In this document: positions 1 to 10,528 of the stretch, piece by piece
Numbering within the stretch: position 1 is the stretch's first letter
How the letters are laid out: each line of letters starts with the position of its first letter
Assembly: GCF_000003605.2 (NCBI RefSeq)
Contig: NW_003144930.1
Span: 1-41,113, forward strand
Reading direction: 5' to 3'
Length of the DNA stretch: 41,113 nucleotides
Source of the DNA: Saccoglossus kowalevskii
Taxonomy: Eukaryota; Hemichordata; Enteropneusta; Harrimaniidae
The notes under the pieces: model-generated
Database searches by the model: none
What the model was told of the DNA's origin: nothing
Seen by the model: the letters and a program-made list of their open reading frames with translations, nothing else
Translations under genes and position numbers: made by a program

Positions 1-131
1 ACTATGATGTCAATCATTATAGTGAAAATCGTGGCATTTTGAAGTTTTTTATTTATTGGAATGTTTAAAATTCCTTTCCAAATTTCGAGAACAAGCTGTT
101 GATGCTGTCGGCACGTAGTGTGTTGTAAGAT
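1..131 (+). repeat. Partial satellite monomer at the left window edge
   Basis: This is the tail of a monomer cut by the window start. It begins just after the 5S-derived segment and T-run, at the part that reads ACTATGATGTCAATCATTATAG, and runs into the first landmark. It carries the left-subfamily variant TATTTATTGG (most later copies have TATTTAATGG). No array boundary is visible, so the satellite continues to the left. Confidence 0.95.
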
Positions 132-2975
132 GTTAACGCACAGCGCAAAGTTGTTCAAAGTGAGTGCAAAGTTGTGCAAAGTCATTGAAAAGTCAATAGA
201 TGTATTTGTATATATGTCCCATGTTGTTGGCATATAGAAACGCGCAGTGTAAGTCGACAAATTTAATAAAAGCCAGTTGAAAGCAGTCAATAAATGTTCA
301 CATGAGCTGATTGTAAAATGGCAGAAAACAGCGTCCAAAGTTGTAAAAAACGAAGGAAATGTTGGCGGAGTTGCTTGTATATTTAACCTCATTCATTATC
401 ATGACAACCCCGCAGTGAAATTTCGAAAATATTAAGTAAATGTTGCGTGAATGCCTCATATATAAGCAGATTATCACAACAGTCAAGCGGAAAATCGACA
501 ACAAACTGGTTACAAAGTTGTGAAAAGCGTTTGCAAAGTTGGTAGTTTCATTCGCGATTGTTACCTGTTATATCATAATAACATGTCCCATAGTTAAAAG
601 TTCGAAAATGTGAATACATATTTCGTACATTGGTGTTAAATTACCGTAGTGTTACTCCAAGTATGTAGAGGTTATAGGTCAATCCTAGAATGTATTTGTG
701 CAAGCAATATCGATTTTAAGACATCCAAAAACATGAAATAGTCGCCAATTCGGTTTAATTTCAAATAAGTCTTGCAGCTGAGTGGTTGGGTAACTGACAT
801 ATGTATTAAGTAAAGCACGATCGGGTGTGGTTAGTACTTGCATGGGAGACTCCCTGAATACACGAGCTGTTGCATTTACTTTTTTTTTTCATCACACACA
901 TGGAAATGATATAATATAAGGCAACGTTACTGCCTTTTTCCTTACTATGATGTCAATCATTTATAGTTGAAAATCGTGGCATTTTTGTAAGTTTTTTTAT
1001 TTATTGGAATGTTTTAAAATTCCTTCCAAATTTCGAGAACAAGCTGTTGATGCTGTCGGCACGTAGTGGGTTGTAAGATGTTAACGCACAGCGCAAAGTT
1101 GTTCAAAGTGAGTGCAAAGTTGTGCAAATTCATTGAAAAGACAATAGATGTATTTGTATATATGTCCCATGTGGCTGGCATATAGAAACGCGCAGTGTAA
1201 CGTCGACAAATTTAATAAAAGCCAGTTGAAAGCAGTCAATAAATGTTCACATGAGCTGACTGTAAAATGGCAGAAAACAGCGTCCAAAGTTGTAAAAAAC
1301 GAAGGAAATGTTGGCGGAGTTGCTTGTATATTTAACCTAAGTCATTATCATGACAACCCCGCAGTGAAATTTCGAAAATATTAAGTAAATGTTGCGTGAA
1401 TGCCTCATATATAAGCAGATTATCACAACAGTCAAGCGGAAAATCGACAACAAACTGGTTACAAAGTTGTGAAAAGCGTTTGCAAAGTTGGTAGTTTCAT
1501 TCGCGATTGTTACCTGTTATATCATAATAACATGTCCCATAGTTAAAAGTTTGAAAATGTGAATACATATTTCGTACATTGATGTTAAATTACCGTAGTG
1601 TTACTCCAAGTATGTAGAGGTTATAGGTCAATCCTAGAATGTATTTGTGCAAGCAATATCGATTTTAAGACATCCAAAAACATGAAATAGTCGCCAATTC
1701 GGTTTAATTTCAAATAAGTCTTGCAGCTGAGTGGTTGGGTAACTGACATATGTATTAAGTAAAGCACGATCGGGTGTGGTTAGTACTTGCATGGGAGACT
1801 CCCTGAATACATGAGCTGTTGCATTTACTTTTTTTTTTCATCACACACATGGAAATGATATAATATAAGGCAACGTTACTGCCTTTTTCCTTACTATGAT
1901 GTCAATCATTTATAGTTGAAAATCGTGGCATTTTTGTAAGTTTTTTTATTTATTGGAATGTTTTAAAATTCCTTCCAAATTTCGAGAACAAGCTGTTGAT
2001 GCTGTCGGCACGTAGTGGGTTGTAAGATGTTAACGCACAGCGCAAAGTTGTTCAAAGTGAGTGCAAAGTTGTGCAAAGTCATTGAAAAGTCAATAGATAT
2101 ATTTGTATATATGTCCCATGTTGTTGGCATATAGAAACGCGCAGTGTAACGTCGACAAATTTAATAAAAGCCAGTTGAAAGCAGTCAATAAATGTTCACA
2201 TGAGCTGACTGTAAAATGGCAGAAAACAGCGTCCAAAGTTGTAAAAAACGAAGGAAATGTTGGCGGAGTTGCTTGTATATTTAACCTAAGTCATTATCAT
2301 GACAACCCCGCAGTGAAATTTCGAAAATATTAAGTAAATGTTGCGTGAATGCCTCATATATAAGCAGATTATCACAACAGTCAAGCGGAAAATCGACAAC
2401 AAACTGGTTACAAAGTTGTGAAAAGCGTTTGCAAAGTTGGTAGTTTCATTCGCGATTGTTACCTGTTATATCATAATAACATGTCCCATAGTTAAAAGTT
2501 CGAAAATGTGAATACATATTTCGTACATTGATGTTAAATTACCGTAGTGTTACTCCAAGTATGTAGAGGTTATAGGTCAATCCTAGAATGTATTTGTGCA
2601 AGCAATATCGATTTTAAGACATCCAAAAACATGAAATAGTCGCCAATTCGGTTTAATTTCAAATAAGTCTTGCAGCTGAGTGGTTGGGTGACTGACATAT
2701 GTATTAAGTAAAGCACGATTGGGTGTGGTTAGAACTTGCTTGGGAGACCCCCTGAATACACGAGCTGTTGCATTTACTTTTTTTTTCATCACACACATGG
2801 AAATGATATAATATAAGGCAACGTTACTGCCTTTTTCCTTACTATGATGTCAATCATTTATAGTTGAAAATCGTGGCATTTTTGAAGTTTTTTTATTTAT
2901 TGGAATGTTTTAAAATTCCTTCCAAATTTCGAGAACAAGCTGTTGATGCTGTCGGCACGTAGTGTGTTGTAAGAT
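132..2975 (+). repeat. Satellite units 1-3: left-end subfamily
   Basis: Three consecutive units share variants absent or rare elsewhere: GCGTCCAAAG instead of GCGTGCAAAG, GCAGTGAAATTT instead of GCAGTTAAATTT, CTGTTATATCAT instead of CTGTGATATCAT, GAATACATATTT instead of GAATAAATATTT, GTATTAAGTAAAG instead of GTTTTAAGTAAAG, and CGTTACTGCC instead of CGTTCCTGCC. Unit 2 has a private CATGTGGCTGGC. Unit 1 lacks the C of TAACGTCGAC. Spacing here is 948-949 bases, slightly above the array mean. The pattern says this end exchanges little with the rest of the array. Confidence 0.93.
813..871 (+). repeat. 5S rRNA-derived segment (first of 42, one per monomer)
   Basis: The segment resembles the 3' half of eukaryotic 5S rRNA, where AAGC, TCGGGCCTGGTTAGTACTTG, then G, ATGGGAGACC, CCTGGGAATAC and GTGCTGT follow in order. 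Here the order is AAGC, ATCGGG, TGGTTAGTACTTG, C, ATGGGAGACT, CCCTGAATAC and GAGCTGTT. This covers the region of the 5S internal control region's intermediate element and box C. The 5S 5' half is not found upstream. Segments start at 813, 1762, 2711, 3665, 4606, 5550, 6498, 7441, 8382, 9323, 10267, 11211, 12156, 13101, 14046, 14992, 15938, 16880, 17822, 18767, 19709, 20654, 21590, 22534, 23469, 24413, 25357, 26301, 27244, 28188, 29133, 30078, 31019, 31963, 32907, 33849, 34794, 35737, 36684, 37630, 38574 and 39518. Similarity was judged by eye against the well-known 5S consensus. Confidence 0.85.
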
Positions 2976-3926
2976 GTTAACGCACAGCGCAAAGTTGTTC
3001 AAAGTGAGTGCAAAGTTGTGCAAAGTCATTGAAAAGTCAATAGATGTATTTGTATATATGTCCCATGTTGTTGGCATATAGAAACGCGCAGTGTAAGTCG
3101 ACAAATTTAATAAAAGCCAGTTGAAAGCAGTCAATAAATGTTCACATGAGCTGATTGTAAAATGGCAGAAAACAGCGTCCAAAGTTGTAAAAAACGAGGG
3201 AAATGTTGGCGGAGTTGCTTGTATATTAAACCGAAGTCATTATCATGACAACCCCGCAGTTAAATTTCGAAAATATTAAGTAAATGTTGCGTGAATGCCT
3301 CATATATAAGCAGATTATCACAACAGTCAATTGAAAAATCGACAACAAACTGGTTACAAAGTAGTGTAAAGCGATTGCAAAGTTGGTAGTTTCATTCGGG
3401 ATTGTTACCTGTGATATCATAATAACATGTCCCATAGTTAAAAGTTCGAAAATGTGAATAAATATTTCGTACATTGATGTTAAATTACCGTAGTGTTACT
3501 CCAAGTATGTAGAGGTCATATGTCAATCCAAGAAGGTATTTGTGCAAGCAATATCGATTTTAAGACATCCAAAAACATGAAATAGTCGCCAATTCGGTTT
3601 AATTTCAAATAAGTCATTAAGTCTTGCAGCTGAGTGGTTGGGTGACTGACATATGTTTTAAGTAAAGCACGATCGGGCGTGGTTAGTACTTGCATGGGAG
3701 ACTCCCTGAATACACGAGCTGTTGAATTTACTTTGTTTTTTTCATCACACACATGGAAATGATATAAGGCAACGTTCCTTCCTTTTTCCTTACTGTGATG
3801 TCAATCATTTATAGTTGAAAATCGTGGCATTTTTGTAAGTTTTTTATTTAATGGAATGTTTTAAAATTCCTTCCAAATTTCGAGAACAAGCTGTTGATGC
3901 TGTCGGCACGTAGTGGGTTGTAAGAT
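2976..3926 (+). repeat. Satellite unit 4: hybrid between the left subfamily and the main array
   Basis: The first part has the left-subfamily states (CATGTTGTTGG near 3063, GCGTCCAAAG near 3175, and the same missing C as unit 1 near 3097). From about 3258 on it has main-array states (GCAGTTAAATTT, CTGTGATATCAT, GAATAAATATTT, GTTTTAAGTAAAG). The switch lies between about 3181 and 3258. An 8-base insertion near 3613-3620 makes an imperfect direct repeat (AAGTCATTAAGTC), found in no other unit, and accounts for most of the extra length (951). Confidence 0.88.
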
Positions 3927-6900
3927 ATTAACGCACAGCGCAAAGTTGTTCAAGTGAGTGCAAAGTTGTGCAAACTCATTGAAAAGTCTATAGATGTATT
4001 TGTATATATGTCCCAAGTTGTTGGCATATAGAAACGCGCAGTGTAACGTCGACAATTTAATAAAAGCCAGTTGAAAGCAGTCAATAAATGTCACATGAGC
4101 TGACTGTAAAATTGCAGAAAACAGCGTGCAAAGTTGTAAAAAACGAAGGAAATTTTGGCGGAGTTGCTTGTATATTTAACCTAAGTCATTATCATAACAA
4201 CCCCGCAGTTAAATTTCGAAAATATTAAGTAAATATTGCGTGAATGCCTAATATATAAGCAGATTATCACAACAGTCAAGCGTAAAATCGACAACAAACT
4301 GGTTACAAAGTTGTGAAAAGCGATTGCAAAGTTGGTAGTTTCATTCGGGATTGTTACCTGTGATATCATAATACCATGTCCCATAGTTAAAAGTTCGAAA
4401 ATGTGAATAAATATTTCGTACATTGATGTTAAATTGCCGTAGTGTTACTCCAAGTATGTAGAGGTCATAGGTCAATCCTAGAAGGTATTTGTGCAAGCAA
4501 TATCGATTTTAAGACATCCAAAAACATGAAATAGTCGCAAATTCGGTTTAATTTCAAATACGTCTTGCAGCTGAGTGGTTGGGTGACTGACATATGTTTT
4601 AAGTAAAGCTCGATCGGACGTGGTTAGTACTTGCATGGGTGACTCCCTGAATACACGAGCTGTTGAATTTACTTTTTGTTTTTCATCACACACATGGAAA
4701 TGATATAAGGCAACGTTCCTGTCTTTTTCCTTACTGTGATGTCAATCATTTATAGTTGAAAATCGTGGCATTTTTGTAAGTTTTTTTATTTAATGGAATG
4801 TTTTAAAATTCCTTCCAAATTTCGAGAACAAGCTGTTGATGCTGTCGGCACGTAGTGGGTTGTAAAATGTTAACGCACAGCGCAAAGTTGTTCAAAGTGG
4901 GTGCAAAGTTGTGCAAAGTCATTGAAAAGTCTATCGATGTATTTGTATGTATGTCCCAAGTAGTTGGCATATAGAAACGCGCAGTGTAACGTCGACAAAT
5001 TTAATAAAAGCCAGTTGAAAGCAGTCAATAAATGTTCACATGAGCTGACTGTAAAATTGCAGAAAACAGCGTGCAAAGTGGTAAAAAACGAAGAAAATGT
5101 TGGTGGAGTTGCTTGTATATTTACCCTATGTCATTTTCATGACAAACCCGCAGTTAAATTTCGAAAATATTAAGTAAATGTTGCGTGAATGCCTCATATA
5201 TCAGCAGATTATCACAACAGTCAAGCGACAAATCGACAACAACTGGTTACAAAGTTGTGAAAAGCGATTGCAAAGTTGGTAGTTTCATTCGGGATTGTTA
5301 CCTGTGATATCAGAGTAACGTTTTCCATAGTTAAAAGTTCGAAAATGTGAATAAATATTTCGTACATTGATGTTAAATTACCGTAGTGTTACTCCAAGTA
5401 TGTAGAGGCCATAGGTCAATCCTAGAATGTATTTGTGCAAGCAATATCGATTTTAAGACATCCAAAAACATGAAATAGTCGCCAATTCGGTTTAATTTCA
5501 AATAAGTCTTGCAGCTGAGTGGTTAGGTGACTGACATATGTTTAACGTAAAGCACGATCGGGCGTGGTTAGTACTTGCATAGGAGACTCCCTGAAAAAAA
5601 CGAGCTGTTGAATTTACTTTTTTTTGTTTCATCACACACATGGAAATGATATAAGACAACGTTCCTGCCTCTTTGCTTACTGTGATGTCAATCATTTATA
5701 GTGGAAAATCGTGGCATTTTTGTAAGTTTTTTTATTTAATGGAATGTTTTAAAATTCCTTCTAAATTTCGAGAACAAGCTGTTGATGCTGTCGGCACGTA
5801 GTGGGTTGTAAGATGCTAACGCACAGCGCAAAGTTGTTTAAAGTGAGTGCAAAGTTGTGCAAAGTCATTGAAAAGTCTATAGATGTATTTGTATATATGT
5901 CCCAAGTTGTTGGCATATAGAAACGCGCTGTGTAACGTCGACAAATTTAATAAAAGCCAGTTGAAAGCAGTCAAGAAATGTTCACATGAGCTGACTGTAA
6001 AATGGTGGAAAACTGCGTGCAAAGTTGTAAAAAACGAAAGGAAATGTTGGCGGAGTTGCTTGTATATTTAACCTAAGTCATTATCATGACAACCCCGCAG
6101 TTAAATTTCGAAAATATTAAGTAAATGTTGCGTGAATGCCTCATATATAAGCAGATTATCACAGCAGTCAAGCGGAAAATCGACAACAAACTGGTTACAA
6201 AGTTGTGAAAAGCGTTTGCAAAGTTGGTAGTTTCATTCGGGATTGTTACCTGTGATATCATAATAACATGTCCCATAGTTAAAAGTTCGAAAATGTGAAT
6301 AAATATTTTGTACATTGATGTTAAATTACCGTAGTATTACTCCAAGTATGTAGAGGTCATAGGTCAATGCTAGAAGGTATTTGTGCAAGCAATATCGATT
6401 TTAAGACATCCAAAAACATGAAATAGTCGCCAATTCGGTTTAATTTCAAATAAGTCTTGCAGCTGAGTGGTTGGGTGACTGACAAATGTTTTAAGTAATG
6501 CACGATCGGGTGTGGTTAGTACTTGCATGGGAGACTCCCTGAATACACGAGCTGTTGCATTTACTTTTTTTTTCATCACACACATGGAAATGATATTAAG
6601 CAACGTTCCTGCCTTTTTCCTTGCAGTGATGTCAATCATTTATAGTTGAAAATCGTGGCATTTTTGTAAGTTGTTTTATTTAATGGAATGTTTTAAAATT
6701 CCTTCTAAATTTCGAGAACAAGCTGTTGATGCTGTCGGCACGTAGTGGGTTGTAAGATGTTAACGCACAGCGCAAAGTTGTTCAAAGTGAGTGCAAAGTT
6801 GTGCAAAGTCATTGAAAAGTCTATAGATGTATTTGTATATATGTCCCAAGTTGTTGGCATATAGAAACGCGCAGTTAAACGTCGACAAATTTAATAAAAG

Positions 6901-7702
6901 CCAGTTGAAAGCAGTCAATAAATGTTCACATGAGCTGACTGTAAAATGGCAGAAAACAGCGTGCAAAGTTGTAAAAAACGAAGGAAATGTTGGCGAAGTT
7001 GCTTGTATATTTAACCTAAGTCATTATCATGACAACCCCGCAGTTAAATTTCGAAAATATTAAGTAAATGTTGCGTGAATGCCTCATATATAAGCAGATT
7101 ATCACAACATTCAAGCGAAAAATCGACAACAAACTGGTTACAAAGTTGTGAAAAGCGATTGCAAAGTTGGTAGTTTCATTCGGGATTGTTAACTGTGATA
7201 TCATAATAACATGTCCCATAGTTAAAAGTTCGAAAATGTGAATAAATATTTCGTACATTGATGTTAAATTACCGTAGTGTTACTCCAAGTATGTAGAGGT
7301 CATAGGTCAATCCTAGAATGTATTTGTGCAAGCACTATCGATTTTAAGACATCCAAAAACATGAAATAGTCGCCAATTCGGTTTAATTTCAAATAAGTCT
7401 TGCAGCAGAGTCGTTGGGTGACTGACAAATGTTTTAAGTAAAGCACGATCGGGCGTGGTTAGTACTTGCATGGGAGACTCCCTGAATACACGAGCTGTTG
7501 CATTTACTTTGTTTTTTCATCACACACATGGAAATGATATAATGCAACGTTCCTGCCTTTTTCCTTACTGTGATGTCAATCATTTATAGTTCAAAATCGT
7601 GGCATTTTTGTAAGTTTTTTTTGTTTAATGGAATGTTTTAAAATTCCTTCCAAATTTCGAAACAAGCTGTTGATGCTGTCGGCACGTAGTGGGTTGTAAG
7701 AT
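3927..7702 (+). repeat. Satellite units 5-8
   Basis: These are main-array units with several private lesions. Unit 5 has single-base losses in the CAAAG block and near the GTCGAC site, and reads AAAGCTCGATCGGACG in its 5S-derived part. Unit 6 has a rare variant block at about 5074-5142 (GAAGAAAATGTTGGTGG, CCCTATGTCATTTTC), shared with unit 36, and ends with the CCTCTTTGC and TAGTGGAAAATC states also seen at the ends of units 21 and 31. Unit 7 reads AATGGTGGAAAACTGCG and carries a one-base insertion near 6030. Unit 8 has GCAGTTAAACGTC. Confidence 0.92.
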
Positions 7703-8640
7703 GTTAACGCACAGCGCAAAGTTGCTCAAAGTGAGTGCAAGTTGTGTAAAGTCATTGAAAAGTCTATAGATGTATTTGTACATATGTCCCAAGTTGTTGC
7801 CATATAGAACCGCGCAGTGTAAAGTCGACAAATTTAATAAAAGCCAGTTGAAAGCATTCAATAAATGTTCACATGAGCTGACTGTAAAATTGCAGAAAAC
7901 AGCGTGCAAAGTTGTAAAACACGAAGGAAATGTTGGCGGAGTTGCTTGTATATTTAACCTAAGTCATTATCATGACAACCCCGCAGTTAAATTTCGAAAA
8001 TATTAAGTAAATGTTGCGTGAATGCCTCATATATAAGCAGATTATCACAACAGTCAAGTGAAAAATCGACAACAAACTGGTTACATAGTTGTGTAAAGCG
8101 ATTGCAAAGTTGGTAGTTTCATTCGGGATTGTTACCTGTGATATCATAATAACATGTCCCATAGTTAAAAGTTCGAAAATGTGAATAAATATTTCGTACA
8201 TTGATGTTAAATTACCGTAGTGTTACTCCAAGTATGTAGAGGTCATAGGTCAATCCTAGAAGGTATTTGTGCAAGCAATATCGATTTTAAGACATCCAAA
8301 ACATGAAATAGTCGTCAATTCGGTTTAATTTCAATAAGTCTTGCAGCTGAGTGGTTGGGTGACTGACAAATGTTTTAAGTAAAGCACGATCGGGCGTTGT
8401 TAGTACTTGCATGGGAGACTCCCTGAATACACGAGCTGTTGAATTTACTTTTTTTTCATCACACACATGGAAATGATATAAGGCAACGTCCTGCCTTTTT
8501 CCTTACTGTGATGTCAATCATTTATAGTTGAAAATCGTGGCATTTTCGTAAGTTTTTTTATTTAATGGAATGTTTTAAAATTCCTTCCAAATTTCGAGAC
8601 CAAGCTGTTGATGCTGTCGGCACGTAGTGGGTTGTAAGAT
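7703..8640 (+). repeat. Satellite unit 9, near-twin of unit 34
   Basis: This unit shares with unit 34 (31281) a set of rare states: GTTGTTGCCATATAGAACCG, AAAGCATTCAATAAATG, GTAAAACACGAAGG and TGGTTACATAGTTGTG. Its second half (GTCGTCAATTCGG near 8313, GGGCGTTGTTAG near 8392) instead matches the second half of unit 35. Its start carries the GTTGCTCAAAG, GTGTAAAG and GTACATATG states of the CT subfamily. It is shorter than average (938) because of several one-base losses. Confidence 0.9.
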
Positions 8641-10528
8641 GTTAACGCACAGCGCAAAGTTGTTTAAAGTGAGTGCAAAGTTGTGTAAAGTCATTGAAAA
8701 GTCTATAGATGTATTTGTATATATGTCCCAAGTTGTTGGCATATAGAAACGCGCAGTGTAACGTCGACAAATTTAATAAAAGCTAGTTGAAAGCAGTCAA
8801 TAAATGTTCACATGAGCTGACTGTAAAATGGCAGAAAACAGCGTGCAAAGTTGTAAAAAACGAAGGAAATGTTGGCGGAGTTGCTTGTATAATTAACCTA
8901 AGTCATTATCATGACAACCCCGCAGTTAAATTTCGAAAATATTAAGTACATGTTGCGTGAATGCCTCATATATAAGCAGATTATCACAACAGTCAAGCGA
9001 AAAATCGACAACAAACTGGTTACAAAGTTGTGAAAAGCGATTGCAAAGTTGGTAGTTTCATTCGGGATTGTTAACTGTGATAGCATAATAACATGTCCCA
9101 TAGTTAAAAGTTCGAAAATGTGAATAAATATTTCGTACATTGATGTTAAATTACCGTAGTGTTACTCCAAGTATGTAGAGGTCATAGGTCAATCCTAGAA
9201 TGTATTTGTGCAAGCAATATCGATTTTAAGACATCCAAAAACATGAAATAGTCGCCAATTCGGTTTAATTTCAAATAAGCCTTGCAGCTGAGTGGTTGGG
9301 TGACTGACAAATATTTTAAGTAAAGCACGATCGGGCGTGGTTAGTACTTGCATGGGAGACTCCCTGAATACACGAGCTGTTGCATTTACTTTGTTTTTTC
9401 ATCACACACATGGAAATGATATAAGGCAACGTTCCTGCCTTTTTCCTTACTGTGATGTCAATCATTTATAGTTGAAAATCGTGGCATTTTTGTAAGTTTT
9501 TTTATTTAATGGAATGTTTTAAAATTCCTTCCAAATTTCGAGAACAAGCTGTTGATGCTGTCGGCACGTAGTGGGTTGTAAGATGTTAACGCACAGCGCA
9601 AAGTTGTTTAAAGTGAGTGCAAAGTTGTGTAAAGTCATTGAAAAGTCTATAGATGTATTTGTATATATGTCCCAAGTTGTTGGCATATAGAAACGCGCAG
9701 TGTAACGTCGACAAATTTAATAAAAGCTAGTTGAAAGCAGTCAATAAATGTTCACATGAGCTGACTGTAAAATGGCAGAAAACAGCGTGCAAAGTAGTAA
9801 AAAACGAAGAAAATGTTGGCGGAGTTGCTTGTATAATTAACCTAAGTCATTATCATGACAACCCCGCAGTTAAATTTCGAAAATATTAAGTACATGTTGC
9901 GTGAATGCCTCATATATAAGCAGATTATCACAACAGTCAAGCGAAAAATCGACAACAAACTGGTTACAAAGTTGTGAAAAGCGAATGCAAAGTTGGTAGT
10001 TTCATTCGGGATTGTTAACGGTGATAGCATAATAACATGTCCCATAGTTAAAAGTTCGAAAATGTGAATAAATATTTCGTACATTGATGTTAAATTACCG
10101 TAGTGTTACTCCAAGTATGTAGAGGTCATAGGTCAATCCTAGAAGGTATTTGTGCAAGCAATATCGATTTTAAGACATCCAAAAACATGAAATAGTTGCC
10201 AATTCGGTTTAATTTCAAATAAGTCTTGCAGCTGAGTGGTTGGGTGACTGACAAATATTTTAAGTAAAGCACGATCGGGCGTGGTTAGTACTTGCATGGG
10301 AGACTCCCTGAATACACGAGCTGTTGCATTTACTTTGTTTTTTCATCACACACATGGAAATGATATAATGCAACGTTCCTGCCTTTTTCCTTACTGTGAT
10401 GTCAATCATTTATAGTTGAAAATCGTGGCATTTTCGTAAGTTTTTTTATTTAATGGAATGTTTTAAAATTCCTTCCAAATTTCGAAAACAAGCTGTTGAT
10501 GATGTCGGCACGTAGTGGGTTGTAAGAT
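8641..10528 (+). repeat. Satellite units 10-11: adjacent duplicated pair
   Basis: The two neighbouring units share private states: GTTGTTTAAAGTG, AAAGCTAGTTGAAAG, TATAATTAACC in place of TATATTTAACC, AAGTACATGTTGCG, and GATAGCATAATAAC in place of the GATATC form. They are exactly 944 bases apart, which fits a recent one-unit tandem duplication. Confidence 0.92.

Noticed and set aside
1148-1384. AATAAA motifs in each monomer as real polyadenylation signals
   Set aside because: Two or three AATAAA hexamers per unit are expected by chance in such AT-rich sequence, and no convincing gene precedes them.
9050-9080. CENP-B box-like TTTCATTCGGGA in the monomer
   Set aside because: The spacing between the TTC and CGGG parts is too short for the CENP-B consensus (TTCG, four bases, A, two bases, CGGG), so it does not support a centromere protein site.
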